DNA from: Hoplostethus atlanticus
Taxonomy: Eukaryota > Chordata > Actinopteri > Trachichthyiformes > Trachichthyidae
Reading direction: 5' to 3'
Length of the DNA: 64,000 nt
NCBI GenBank assembly: GCA_034670405.1
Contig: JAXDDX010000070.1
Location: 1,994,001-2,058,000 of the forward strand
Positions within the stretch are counted from its first letter, which is position 1; the number at the start of each line of letters is the position of its first letter. Position numbers and translations under genes: made by a program. The notes beneath the pieces were generated by a model that worked only from the letters and a program-made list of their open reading frames with translations, searched no databases and had not been told where the DNA came from. Below, piece by piece: positions 42,288 through 56,800 of this stretch.

Positions 42288-45200
42288 TTACGGTATACCA
42301 ATCTCAAACAGGTTGTTCTGGATTAGCTGCTTGCCCAGCATGGTGATACACAGCTGGATGCACAGCTCCATGAGGCAGCCAGCGTGGGCACACTGGAGAG
42401 AGAGAGAGGAAGTGAAGAAAAGGGAGAGGAAAAGAAAAAACGGTTATAAGGAGATGGAGGGAGTGTGGTAGACAGAGGAATAGATAGGAAGGGGGGGGGG
42501 GAAGTGGTGGCCAGTCAAAGCTCACTGACAGGGACGGCTGGACACTTGACAGGACAAGTTGGTAAACACTGCAAACCTACAGGCTCAAAGATTACCACAC
42601 GGTTGAACAAACACCTCTACGACTCAGGGCTCTATTCCAGTCAATGTTCACCGGTGCATTGGTAAGTTCATGAGGCGCAATGACAACTTTCCCCCGCCGT
42701 CATCAGTTTGACTATTGAACAAAAACGTAGAAAGGACATAATGCACTGTGTTGGGTTCTTGTTTCACTGCAGGTTGTGGATCATCTCGGTTGCGTGATAG
42801 GCGAGGTGGCGCAACAGGGAGTATGTCAATAAAACACAGTTGGTGCAGTGGAATATTGGTGTCAGTCTTGGGGTGAAGTTATGCTTGCGCCACGTCTAAA
42901 GTGCAAGTCAATCACGCTATTTTCGTGGCTTTGCGCACGTGAACATAGACCTGCCCAAAATCCCACACACCGGTTTTGTGCATGTCAGGCTATATTTAAT
43001 TTAAGCTCTACAGCTGTGGTAACTGAATTAATGTGTGAAGGCAGTCAAGCTCCATCATTAGAAACATGATAACAGGGGTTGCAATATCTCCATGAAATTA
43101 ACTTCAATCTAATTAGGCTTAATTGATTGCCTAACTAGGTTAACTGGATGCAACCATGAGCACAACAAGCTTTATAAGCTCTGCACAAATGAAAGAGACA
43201 CATGAGGAGAGAAGAAACACTAAACCATACTGATACCGAGAGCTTCGTCTGAGGAAGGTGCAGTGCGCTCCTTGTGCGCTGTAGTTGAAGCTACTCTTTA
43301 ATTCATGGTGTGTTCATATAAATTGAAAATAATCGAATTTGACATTTCAATAATTCACATATTTCCAATGCATCACCTGACAAGCCGACCTCTATGCCCC
43401 TGAAACCTAGCGATGCTCCCTTTGAGGACCGTAGAAGTGTACATCCTCCACTGCATGAGGGACTGGCTTGTACATGCTCAAGGCGCCATTGTGCGCGCAC
43501 ACTGCTTTTAAAGGGAATGCAATGAGCTGATTTGATTGGCCAGAATTAAACCTGGCCCTCACCACACCTACTGATAATGTTTTCCTCTTAACCCAACCTC
43601 TTTGACCACTGCGCTGCAGTTGCGCCTCTGGTCGCCAACATACCAAAATAGACTGGACATGCCCACTTGTGCCAGGCTAGACTGTTCTTTACCTTTACTT
43701 TCTGCCAGGGCCGTAATAATAATGCCTCCGTACACCCTCCTAAACAAATTCAGGAGTAGTTTCATGAACAGCAGGATGAAGTCTAACTCCGTCCTTGGCC
43801 CCCCAATCAGATCTATACATCATTTAACCTTTATGGCAGCTAGATGTCCCTCAGAGAAATGGAGGCTTTCCTTCTTGAAGGAAATTCCAATATCCAACTA
43901 CACACAGTTCAGGATGCAGTATGACAGTATGACAGTAGGACAAGGAGGACAAGGAGGACTGGAGCTGCTGTGGCTCTTCTCCTTATTAGATACTTGATAT
44001 TCATATATTGCGAGGTATTTCCTTTATTTTGTCCACCCCCTGCATAATATGCCACAGAGATGTCACATCCACCAAGGTGCTTGAATTGTGTAGTGAACTG
44101 AACCAAAGGAATAATTGACCAACACTCAGTTGATAAGTATAGAAAACATCAATAACAAAATCAATATGTTTAGTCTATCTGGCTATGATATGAAACATGT
44201 TGATTTGGTTATCGAGGTTTTCTTGTTCTCCACCGGTAGCTGAATGTTTCTGAACATGGCATGACAACAAAGCTACTTGAGCAGCAGTACGGCTGTTTGA
44301 TCTCAGCTTCATACAGAATTGTGTTGTGAGCCAGTAGTTTTAGGCCGTGATCACATAGGATGACCTTCTGAATGCTCCTGCGCCTTTTTGCTGTTCAGTG
44401 GTTTGGTCATTGGAGGTGGAGGTGCATGTCTCCTCCAAACTATGTGCCTGGTATTTTGGAGACGGCACTACAAGATGAACATGTCTGAACATGCCAGGCC
44501 ATGCATTATGCTCTTGGTGCTCGGTTCTCTCTAGGAGGAAGTCATGTTTCAGAATGGGCTCCTCAACGTCTACTTCAAGAGCAAGCAGAGAAATCGCTAA
44601 CTCACTTTGTAACGACAATGATGCGACACTCCTTGCACCCTTTGACCTATTGCTCTCTTAAATACTAGCGACGCTGACAGCTGAGCTTTGCCTTTGAGCA
44701 AGAAAACAGCTCCTATTTGATCATGGCCTTAGCTACACGATGATTAGTTGGAATGAACTTAATTACCTCCTCCATTCTGTACGATCCAACAACATACAAA
44801 TAGCTTCCTGGACGCCCAACAAGCCTGTGGACCAAAGAAACCATCAAATGTTAGAGAAGCAGGTAAGTTATGACTATATCACTATATTCACTTGTCATGC
44901 AAAAAATCTGTATGCACTCATGGTGCAGTAAGATGCTTTGGATAAAAGCTTCACCAAATGATATGTTAAGCTAATTTGCTAACATTATACATTCAGGATT
45001 AATCATGGAAGCTAAACGAAAGACGTTAAGAGCACAAGAAGCGTTAGCACAAGAGTACTGGAGTTGCTAATGATGCACAGGACGATTATTCAAAGCAATA
45101 AGCCATGAACATGCGAGTGGGTATGGTTTTTACCTGCCCCTGAAAAAGGCCAAATAGACAATGGGGGTGAAGGCATTGACAAACTTCAAGATGAATGTCT

Positions 45201-47769
45201 TGAAGATCAGGCGCTCTTCAAAGCTCTTGTCTGTCTTTGGAACCTCTGGAAAAAAAAGACCAGTTCAGATAAAATGTGGATTCGTCTTCTATCTTTCACT
45301 GGCTTCATGTGGCTGTACTTCCATTATAAAAGGTAACTCTTATAACTGGCTTTGAAACACGACGTCTGAACTCCACTTTGATTGATTCTCCAATTGATCT
45401 TTTTAGACATTTGGTAGCAGTTGGCTATTTTTGCGTTTCAATTTTTTTTCATTTCCATTTTCATTTCACTGAGGTATTCTTTGGACAATTAAAGTGTTGT
45501 CTGGACTTTACTAAATTCAAACTTATTAATGCTAAATAACTAAAACTACATGACACTGTGCAGTATTAGTATTTTTCTATAGGTTGAGCTCGTTATGCTC
45601 AACTAAATTGACATTACTTATTCTTTAACCAGCATTAAGCCAACATGCATTTGAAATGCAATGTAATCAAGGAATAACTTTGTCCCCCATTGCTAAGCAA
45701 CAAACATCATTGCTTCATTCTTAACTGCAATATACAAACGTGTACCTTATAACTTGAGTGGTATAACTTCATATATTGTGATTATAAGCACTCATGGAAC
45801 GCCTCTCATCCAATCACAATGCGTGGTGATACCCTATAATTTCAGTGTCAATTATCCCTTAAAATGGTCAACTCTGAGCTGTGTGCCCTACCCAGCGTGG
45901 TGAGCCAGCGGGCGATGGCGGCGTAGATTTCATCTAAGATGATGATGACAATGAGGTTGATGATGGCAGCAGTGGTTTTGACGGTGGCTCGGATGTTGGA
46001 CCGTGCTGCTGGGTAGGAGCTCATGTGCAGCGCTGCCTTAATGCTAATGCGGTACAGGATGACGCCGAAGACGATGGCAAATGTCACACTGATCTAAAAG
46101 GAGGGGGAAAGAGAAGAAGACAGTCATGCAGTCTAATCAAGGCTGGGAAACTGTCTACGGTCTCTGAGACTGCACGATAAAACCCACTGGAGTAAACATC
46201 TTATTCTCTATTACCCCTTAAAACCTCCAAGAGTTTTACCCCTCAGATTTTACTGTATTTAGTGTAATCAAAATGTGAACATACATCATCATACAGCAAT
46301 ATCAGCAATTCATTGCAGCAACATCATGTATAAAATGTTCAAAAATTAATCAGCTTGTAAACATAATATAACAACTAATAATGAACATAGTACCCAGAAC
46401 ACTCGCTGACTTTTTGGCAAAAGTAGTTATGTAACTAGTGGGGCACTAGGACCCAGCAGTTGCCAAGGTATCAGTAACTGCTCAGAGGTGATAAAACAGG
46501 AACTTGCAGGTACGGTCATTCCTTTTTCCTCTCTAAGCACCACTCCTGTTGGAAGGTTGCACAAAAATCCCAGAGAGCTAGTAATTGAACAAAAGCAACC
46601 TGAAGTGTTCCTCGCTGGGGTGTGGAACATATATTTTGCAGCGGTGTGTAGTGGTAAGTCATCTTCACCCCTCTGCTTGGCGTGCACAACTGTGATGCCT
46701 CAGTCTTTCTGTCTTTTTTTTTTTCAAAACAACCGACTACTGTCTAATCACTCTGCCTCCTGAAGTCAATCCCAATAGTAAAATGGGGGTATTTCAACGT
46801 TGGGTGCTATTTCATACAGTATCAGTTACACTCAGTGATGTATTAAATAAAACGGAGGGTGAACTATGACCTCCAGTCGGTGACCATCATGAGGTAAACC
46901 ACTAATGGAAACAAATCAATTATTATTTTGATTCCCTGAAATTACAAACTCAGATCTGTAGGCCGATGCCCTGCAAGCCTGTTGATGAATCTTTGGGTGA
47001 TGCACAAGGCGTGACGTGTGGGTGGACAGAAGATTTGTCTTATCTGGCAACTAGCTGGAATTTGTGAAATGCTTTACACAGATCAGAGCTGCGAAAATGA
47101 AAATGAAAATGAATTGTCACTAAAGACAAATTCAGCTGAGCAACTTATCTTGAGACCAGTCTTACTTTTCAATACTACTTTACACTCTTATTAAGTTGTT
47201 CAAGCTGTAAACACAAATATACAAATAAAGACTGAAGTAAAGATTGTGTTTTTTGTCACAGTCACTTGATATAATTGAAGGCACAAATCCCTGAGGAAAA
47301 AAAAACAAATGTTTGCTATAACTGCTTCAAATGTCATATGAAATGTCAGAATTAATTAAGACACCGTCATTCATTGAGTTATGAAAGAGTTATGAAATTT
47401 CCTCTGGGCTGAAATGAGACCAGCAGCGGTCACAATGTCGACAACGTGACAAATAAAGCAGTTCAGCATATTTTCTAGAAATATAAAGGACGGTCATGTA
47501 ATTATCCAGAATGACTCACCATGAAGCCCATCATAACCACAGTAGTCAGGTAGGCCGGCAGTCTGTCCGTACAGGTCAGCTTCACCTTCTCGCCCTAAAT
47601 CACAGACATGCCATAAGTGAAGGGCATGAGCATCTGAGACATCAACCGAGTCTCCAGCTGTTTGAGTTCTGTGTAATATCTGTATGTGTGTGAGTGTGTG
47701 GTGTGTACATCTGTCGGCCTCAGGCGTAAAGAGCTGCTACTGGCAGAGAGAGACATGGGGTTGTGACGG

Positions 47770-47839
<70 letters not shown>

Positions 47840-50800
47840 GTTTGTGGCTCCAGTCGAGCACAGCTAACTCTGCCCCCTAGCTGTCAGTCACATCACGTCC
47901 TACTGAGAATTGGGTCAGCAAGCTCAGACGAGTGTGTGTCTGTCTGTCTGTCCCTGTGTGTGTTTACAGGAAGGCAAGACATGGCTCAAAAACAAAAGGC
48001 TAATCATGAGTTTGGACGTGTGTGTAAGCTTGAGTAACAAGTAGCATGTCAGATTGGTATGTGAACGAGAGAGAGAGAGAAGTAGACATTGAATGTACAG
48101 TGTGAGCTAGCATTGGATGGCTTAGAGAATAGAGAGAGTCCACAGGTAAATGGATTAGAGGAAAGGAAGGAATATGTCGAGGTTTTGGTGGATTGTCCCA
48201 TTGGTCAACGTACCGTTAACTGATGATGATGTTAACACAGACAGCAAAATCACCCATGTCTCCCTGGTAGATTGTTTGTTCTGGTGCGCCATGCTAACAC
48301 TTTACCATACACTATGTTGAGTGATAGTAGGGGTAAGCCTAAACGGTAGAGGTAGAGGGTAGTGCAGGCAACTTTAGTTGGTGCCCAGAGTGAGTGTCAA
48401 AGTGGGTGATTCTGGGACGCCAGAAATCACTGATGTGTTGTTGTCCTAATTCAATGAAATATCTGTAATGGGAGGTGCCCACTTGATAACCCCAATGACA
48501 ACTCTAGACTCCAGACTCCAACGCTTTTCCTCTGCACCCTATCCTAAGGTGATACAAACAGATCAGGGAAGTAATTTGCCACAGTGCCTCTGCTCAGAGG
48601 AAACTTGGCACTGCACAAGAGAAGATGAAGGGTATTTTTGATTGCAAGGCTAGGAGTCGTTTAGTGGACCCTATGCTGTAAAAAGCCACATGTCAGAGAG
48701 TGAGTGACAACTTGATTCACACACCTGACAGGAGGAAAGAGGTAAGTACACTGGTGTCACTGTGCTCAGCAGAGGTGAAGGGGGAGGGTGGTGTAGCAGT
48801 AGATGGCTTTGAACTAAATGTAATAAAATCTGCTGCAACTGTTGAGAGGGACACTGTTACCTACTGAAGACTTTGAAGTACCCTCTGAACCTATTATTCA
48901 TTCACTACACAGTGAATGAATACATGGTTCGTCACCTGAAATAGTTAAAAAAAAAGAAACCTGTCTATATATATTGTCAAAGTGTTAATATGGAACACCA
49001 CAGCAAACGGTCTACTGGGGACCTATGGATGATTCTGTTGTATTTTCTCATCACTTAATGGCTAAGTTGACCAATGGGACAATCAAAGACTCACTGTATT
49101 CCTTCAATGTTAAAGACAGGTTTTCCTCCTCGACACCACAGAATAATATAGGGTGGATATTACAGGGATCAGCCTGTCCTACTCTGGTCTTCAGGAGAGG
49201 AATATCAGTCAATAGCCCCATTCGGACGGGATTAGTTTCTCTAGGGGAGGTCAGGTAATTCAATTTATTACAGCGCTATTCAGTAATTTTAATCCCGTCC
49301 GGAATGGCCATGTCAGTGATTTTTCCCTCCTACCCCAGTAATAATTCCGGCCCCAAATACCTACTGTTTTTCAGCAAACTCACGGGTGCACTGATAATTT
49401 TAGTATCGTCCGGATAGACATCTTGGTAATTTGAGATATATATCACAGAGTTCGCAGGCTGTTTAGAACAAGAATTCTGGCGGGTATACTACTTCCTGGT
49501 GCGATGATCTTTTGCGCGCAATAGATAGCCTACCATATCGCCAGCTGTCATTTTATCGGTTTGAAATGGAAGCACTGGAGGAGGCTTTTTCTCTCTTGAA
49601 TGAGATGAACGTACAATACAACGTTCGTGCTCCTGCTTGGGAGCCCATAAGAAGGCGGAAGATTAGAAGAGGCAGGTCCCGCAAACTGCTTCGATGCGCG
49701 AGTGACGTAAACATCCGGGTACGTCCGACAATTACGTTCCTCCGTCTGTAAATTTTAATCCCGTCCGGATCGATGACTGAAATTACCGAGGAGCCATGCA
49801 AACGTTTTATTACCCACGTTACCCTGTAAAACTAATCCCGTCCGAATGGGGTTAATGCTACATTTTTGACACCAATAAATATGATGGTCCAGCTGCAATG
49901 GGCATCTTGGGTTTGAAAAAGTGAAGGTTCACTAAAAATGTGAGTTGAATTGTTGAATTGTCTTGAAGTACTTTATACTGTCAAACTAATGAAGTAGATA
50001 GTTCAAACCAGGCCAGAATCAAATAGTATTTGCAGATAATTAGCACTGGTTTAACCTGCTTAGAATACCGGATAGATGGTGTTCAAAATGAATACTAAAA
50101 CTCTCAAATATTTCCCTGTAACTGTCTAGAATTTCTGGCACTGGTACCTTCTTGTATAGAAAACCTAAATAGGCTCAAACAAGCTGTAAAAGGGATTTCG
50201 TCCCATGTCTGGTTTAAACACAATGAGCGTTACCTTGGGGGTTGCATGTTCCTGCCTCAGTGTCTTCTGCATGACCCGGAACTCGTAATCAGCTCTGTGG
50301 TGGTCCTGGAAGAGACAACAGCTAGTTTACATGACACATCCAAACATACTGAAACCAGACTATGTGAATAAGTACTAAGTGTACAGGTAGACAGTGGAGA
50401 AGGACCTGATGGAGACAGAACTGAACTGAACTGGTCTCCCGAAATTTTGTGTCTTAAAAATGCAAACAATGTGATAATAAGTTTCTCAACCATGAAAGGA
50501 TTATTTGGAGGAGAATAGAAACAAGCATTAGTTTGACATATCAAATAACGCAGTGGAGAGCAAGGGTGTGGAGGTTGGGTGTACCTTCAACTTTGACAAC
50601 CCAGGTTCAATTCCCAACTCCTGCAAAAGTTTTCTGCTGAGAGTGAAATGTAAGTTGTTTCTAATTTAACCACGACCAAAACAACCTATCCTAACCTTAA
50701 CCAAATTGTTTTAGTTGCCTAAACATAACCGTTAACTAACCTCTTAACGTGTCGAACTAATGAAAATGGCATGCCCAACTCAAGCCATTGTCACATATGT

Positions 50801-53800
50801 CGTTTTTCGACCGCAGGAACTATTGGCACTTAGTTCCAGGACCTTCGACCTTTCCCACCGGGGGAACTAGCCCCCGAAAAAGGTTCCTACTAGCGAGGTA
50901 GTACTTTCTGGGGGACCAGGAACCATTGGGCGGAGTTGCAAAAATGACCAACTTTTTATTTTGTGGCAGATCCACACCATAGCTGCTTGAACTTCCTCCA
51001 TGTTTGCTGTTGTTGTGGGGGTTGCGTTGCATATGTCTGAAACCAACAGTTGCACTTTTGTCGCGTCATATACTGCTTATTTGCATAATCTCCCCAGGAC
51101 TTTGGTGTGGAAGCAACCTGGAACTCTTTGGGGGAACTACAAAGGTTCCTGCTCAAAAAAGTACCCAAAAGGTTCAGGTTCCTGCGGTCGAAAAAAACGC
51201 CTATAATCCTTTTGTGGTGGAGGGTAGTAATCTTCACATTATACATGTCCACAACACGTGATCTGCAACAAGTGCGTATGTATGTGCATGCACGTGTGTG
51301 TGTGTGTGTGTGTGTGTGTTATTCACAAACAGCGAACACTACACGGTAAGCAAAGAGAAACAACGTTAGTCTGGAATGCTGTGACATGGCACAAAACACT
51401 GCCACATGCACCGAGGCGATCACAGCACTAGAAAAGAAAGCTGAGGAGGGTTAGAGAAGCACTTCTGGCCATTAGGTCCATGTGTCACACTGATGGACAG
51501 ATAGACATAAACTGACCAGCCTTGGACAACAGCAAAAGACAGATACGGTAATCAGATAGGCAGACGCTGGCCAGCAGGCAAAAGGCCTGTTTCAATATGT
51601 GCATTAGGAATTTTGTCGTTCATATGCCCGAGGATTTATTCAAAACCCTGGCATCTTTGTCCTTCCCATCTGTCTGACTTTTTGCCATTTCATGGCTTCT
51701 TGCTGAGGCATTGCACTAAAATGCCATGCAGCTTTATTTGTTTTATTCAGGATGACTGCACACGAAAAAGGCTGAATTGGAAATGTGCCATTGGGGCATT
51801 AATTGGTTAAATAATGATAAAATATACTTTGATAATCTTGAATGATTTAGGCTATTCTGCATTTTTGCTTGCAAGAAATCTCTTTATAACAAAGAGTAGC
51901 AATTTATTTTGGGGTTTTCCACACCCACCTTAGCCACCTTGGTTATTTATTGACAGTTTGCATTGTTTTCGCAACAAAAATCATCTTCCCCAATCTCATT
52001 TCTTTAGATACGAAGTGAGGAACTTTGTCAAACTTCTCATCTTCCCAACCAGGCCCCTATTGCAGATACCATAACTTGTCCATACAGCTGGACAATGACT
52101 ATCAGGTCATATATTTATTCAGAAATCCCCAGATTTTCAGAATATCATGGCTGCCACTGAACATAACATAGTCTTACACAATTCAAAGTGGTACGCCGTA
52201 CACTACTACTTCCACACACTACTAACTTATAACCTAGATCCAACCTACATCAGGGGCAAATTAAAACCAGCTACACTCTTTGGTCTCTTTTAGTCCTGTC
52301 CCAATTGTCTAGGGTTTTGGAGGAACCTACTTCAATTTTTCTCAAATTTCTGGCTTTGACATACCACCGTCTCCAGAGCGCTGAAGCCTGGGTTACCCTT
52401 AACTTAGTACGGTCAGGGATGCCACGTTTGTTGCCAGTAGACTCATTTTACAGGATTGGAAAATGGATGTTTTGTCAGCATATAAACTCCAGGTTAGAGA
52501 TTTGCTCTCCTCTCTGAGACTTGAAAAAAAAAGAAATGCTAGGGAAGCCTGAACACTTTGGCAGTCTGAATTGTGGTCTCCTACAAATGTTTCTTTGGAC
52601 AATGTGAAATCCTGCACCTTGTCAAATGCGATTGTGGCATCGGAGTGGGTTTCGGGGCGTCAGCTGCCGTCTGAGCACACACAGCTACAACGAGTTAGTG
52701 ATTACTCAGGTATACACGCTCTCTCTTGCAAGTGAGGTTGGGTCGAATGGCGCATACAGACACTGAGACCGACCGTGGAGACCGACGACTGGCCAGCGAA
52801 CGGTAGCTAGTTAACTTGTGAAGGTGGCCAAAGGTCTGCGAACTGTGCATTCCGTGAAACATTAATAAAGATTGTGCATGCCCACGTACTGTGATACATA
52901 ACTACTGCACAACTTCCACTACTGCAGACTCTAGTGCTAATACCAACCCTGCAAATTTCATCTTCTTGTGAAGACAATGCCTGAAGATGCCTGAAAAATG
53001 CATGAAGATTTCTGCTTGTATTTCTTTTGGCAGTTTTGCTTTATTGGACAGTAGCATGAGAAAGGAAAGTTGAGGAAAAAGGGGATGACATGTGACAAAC
53101 CCAGTACATTGCGCTTACATGGTATGTACCTTCGCTAACTGCACTGTCCTTATTATTACAATCTCCCTTTCCTTTTCTGCCACAACAGCGAAATGGTAGA
53201 GCGCCTCTATTTTTGCTCATCTTTTCTATGTCTTCCTCTGTCTGAGTTTGAGCGGTTCACTTTGGGCAGAATTGTCTGTTTGACGGTGAAAGAAGGAGGA
53301 GAGCTTCGTGAGACGATGGGCTGTGAGTCAACAAACTGTCCTGTCAACTCCGCTGCCATCAGTAGGCACGAACAACTGCAGCAGCATTGTCGAGAGCCCA
53401 CGCTAATGAGAGGCCATGGGGACGACCGGCATAAGGATTAGAAACTCAGAGAAAGGGAGGATGGGGAGAAGGGATCGGACTGACACACAGAGAAAATGCA
53501 AAGAAACAAAGAGAAACAGAAAATGGCAAGTGGAAGGCCCTGAGGCGGAAGACACCTTGAGGGAGAAAGGGTTAGTGTTAGGTAACGGCAGCCGCAGAAT
53601 GGATCTAAAACCGTAAGTCCAAAAGAAAGAAAGTGAGTTTAAATATAAGATGCCGCAAGCAATAGAGGAAGCCAAATCCAAACCTTGTGCTCCTCCTGCA
53701 AAATACACACCACACACATAAAAACATAAGGGGACATCAGTCAGTCATCCATATTTAATTCTTGGAAGATTAAAACATAATTTTCCTTGTCACTTTTACA

Positions 53801-56800
53801 CTGTTAAAGAAAAAACACTGAAGAGAAAAATCTTTTAAATTGAGTCAAACTCAGCATATGCCAGCCGACAATCAGTAATGCACTGCCCTTTTCCATTATG
53901 ATGCAAAAAAAAAAGAAAATGCAAAGGGAGCAATTCAGTGCTGATGTCTGAGGCTGTAATGTGTTTGTGTGGGAACATTTTTGCTGAAGGCTGACTCACT
54001 ACAGGGTGCAAGCAAACAAAAGACAGGAGTGATACATTCATATGCATACTGTGACCTATTTCTTTGAGTTAGCATGATTCCTTTATGATGGTGGTAATAA
54101 ATTAACCGGAATTAACAACTTTAATAATTCAAATGTATTAATAAATTAATGAGAAGTCATTAATTAAGTTTTCACCTGTTGATAAAAGTGTCAGAACTAA
54201 ATTATGTGTGGTGCTGTGTGAATATAACCTGGAACCTGTAAATATGGATGGGTCACAGAACGAAATGCTCATAGAACTTTTAGTCAATAATTAGTGTTAC
54301 TGGTTTGCCAATGCGACGACACAAGAGAAGTGGGAATATTAGAAATGTGATTTTGTTTTCTCTCCAGTGAGACAAAATATTGAGAAATAAAAGAAATACA
54401 CTACACATATAGAATGTACGTTTTGGGGCGTTATCTCACCTCCTCCTCCTCGAAGCCCATCAGGTCCCAGACGTAGTTAAGTCGCATCTGTCTTCTCTTC
54501 CAGTGCTCCATGAAGATCACCGCTGCACAAGCGAGCACATGCAGCACACCAAACACAGGCCGAATACACAGCATTTCAGTAAAGGTTTGAACATAAAATA
54601 TCACAGTGCAGTACAATTCAATACAACACCTCTCTGGGAGTCAGTACTTCTCTCTGTACATATGCTACCTCCACAGCATACCTCCATAGGTCTGATAATG
54701 ACAATGAAAATGAGATGAGAAAATGCACATGCACCATTGCACATTGTCACCTTTTCTGTACACCTGGTTTTCGTAGTGTAGTGGTTATCATGTCCGCCTA
54801 ACATGCGAAAGGTCCTAGGTTTGAAACCGGGTGAAAACAAACCCTTTTTGCACATTCCTGCTGAGCATTGCCACTTTTTCATTTCCCGTGTGTGTATGTG
54901 ACAAATAAAGTTCTTGAATCTTGAATCTTGGTGCCTCCATCTAGAGTTTTTGTTAAGCTAGTATTGCTCATATCCAAGTCTGCACATTCTGCACATGTGC
55001 AATCTACAGATGTAAATTGTTTATATTGGATAAAATAAACTGTTTTTATTATGCTAGTCTGCACACAGGACACGTTGTGCACATATGTATGGCCTTCTGT
55101 AAACCTGCTAATGTGAATACAACGCACATTTTGCACATTATGTGTACAGGGTTCCTACACAATTTCGTTATCAAAATGCCATACCTATTCCAGACCTTCA
55201 TTTCTTTGATTTGAAGATTTTGATTGGTGTTCACTATTATTTACACCAATATCGTCTTTCCCCTTCTAACTCTGCCACATCACTCTGTACATGAAGATTG
55301 TTGTTGCTATGAAGAATAATCTACCAGAATATGTGATATGACGGGGCTCTAAAGCCACACAAAATGTGTAGTCATTTGTGTATCGGGATAGTACAGCAAT
55401 ATCTTTCCAGACCTTCATAACTTCTTCATATTCTCACATCCTTTTCTACTTAAAATGTTCCAGTGTTGACATTGTTGGTTGTTCAATGTTTATACCTCCA
55501 GTTCAAATTGTTCAAATGTTCAAATTTAAATTCTAATTACATTACATTGTTTTTTTTCCCTGTATCCTATCCTATTTCTGCTGCAACAACCCAACCCAAC
55601 CCCATAGGGATGAATACAGTTCCGCCTTATCATATTGACACAATCATCATAGACTATCATATCATATAGACTACAGGTCTACAAATGAAGCTATATAAAT
55701 CCAGATGGTTGTCGTGGTGTGACTCTGTCAGACACTAGCTGAGTCTAAACTCATAACACCTCCCTGGTCTGAAACCCCTTCTGCTGCTAGCAGATGGCAA
55801 CGTGGCTTGGCAGGACATCAGAGAAGGGCTGGGTGCATTGTGTGTGTGTGTGTGGTGTATCCACTTTATATAGCTTTGAGGCTTAGTATGTATTAAGAGC
55901 CAATTTCATGTGCGTTTAAGGTACAATGTCAGTATTTATTGTATGAATTCCAATTTCTTTAATAGTGACAAAGCTAGGGTTTGACCGATATGTTTTTTTG
56001 AAGGCCTATACCAATATTTTTGGAATGAAGTTGCCAATATTTGGTGCTGAAAATGTGACCATTTTCATGCCAAAGAAATCCACAAAAGTCCAAGTATTCA
56101 TTGTATCTCCTAGCTCTTTATACGCAGGGTGATATTTAAAGGTAAAGTGATATTTCACCTCCATAGGAGTGCCATAGCAATCAACCTCCAACATGAATAC
56201 CTCTCACCACTAGCAATAATTGCAATCAAGCAACATTTATTTCTTGCTCCTTTATTCCTGCTGGCTGATCACATTCAGAACCTGAAAACAGAATACCCCT
56301 GCTCTTGGATTTTCCTCATGGGGGATTTCAACCATTACGATCTGCCCAAATACAACCAACTGATCAGCTGCCCAACCAGAGAGGGGAAAACTCTTGACCA
56401 CTTTTACCCCACCATTAAAGGGGCATTCCACTCTTATCCCTGTGCCCCCCCCCCCTGCCAAGAAAACATGGAAGGAGAGGCTGGAGAAGGACAACACAAG
56501 GGGCTGTCTGGGGTTCACTCCAAAAGATCACCAATTACAAGCCCGGGAGTTCTCATGCCCCGCCATCCCCCACTCTGGCCAACCAGATAAACCAGTTGTA
56601 CTAGCTGCCAACGGCCCTCCCTGCCTCTCTTTCCCCCACACTATCCTGCCTCCTGGTGATATTTGCCTCAACACTGCCGCCTCCCACATTATCCTCAGGG
56701 AAGACAATATCCACAGAGTATTCAGTACTCAGAAGTGTCCTGGCCCCAGACGGAGTCTCTCCTGACACACTGAAACACTGTGCCGATTGGCAAGCTTTCT

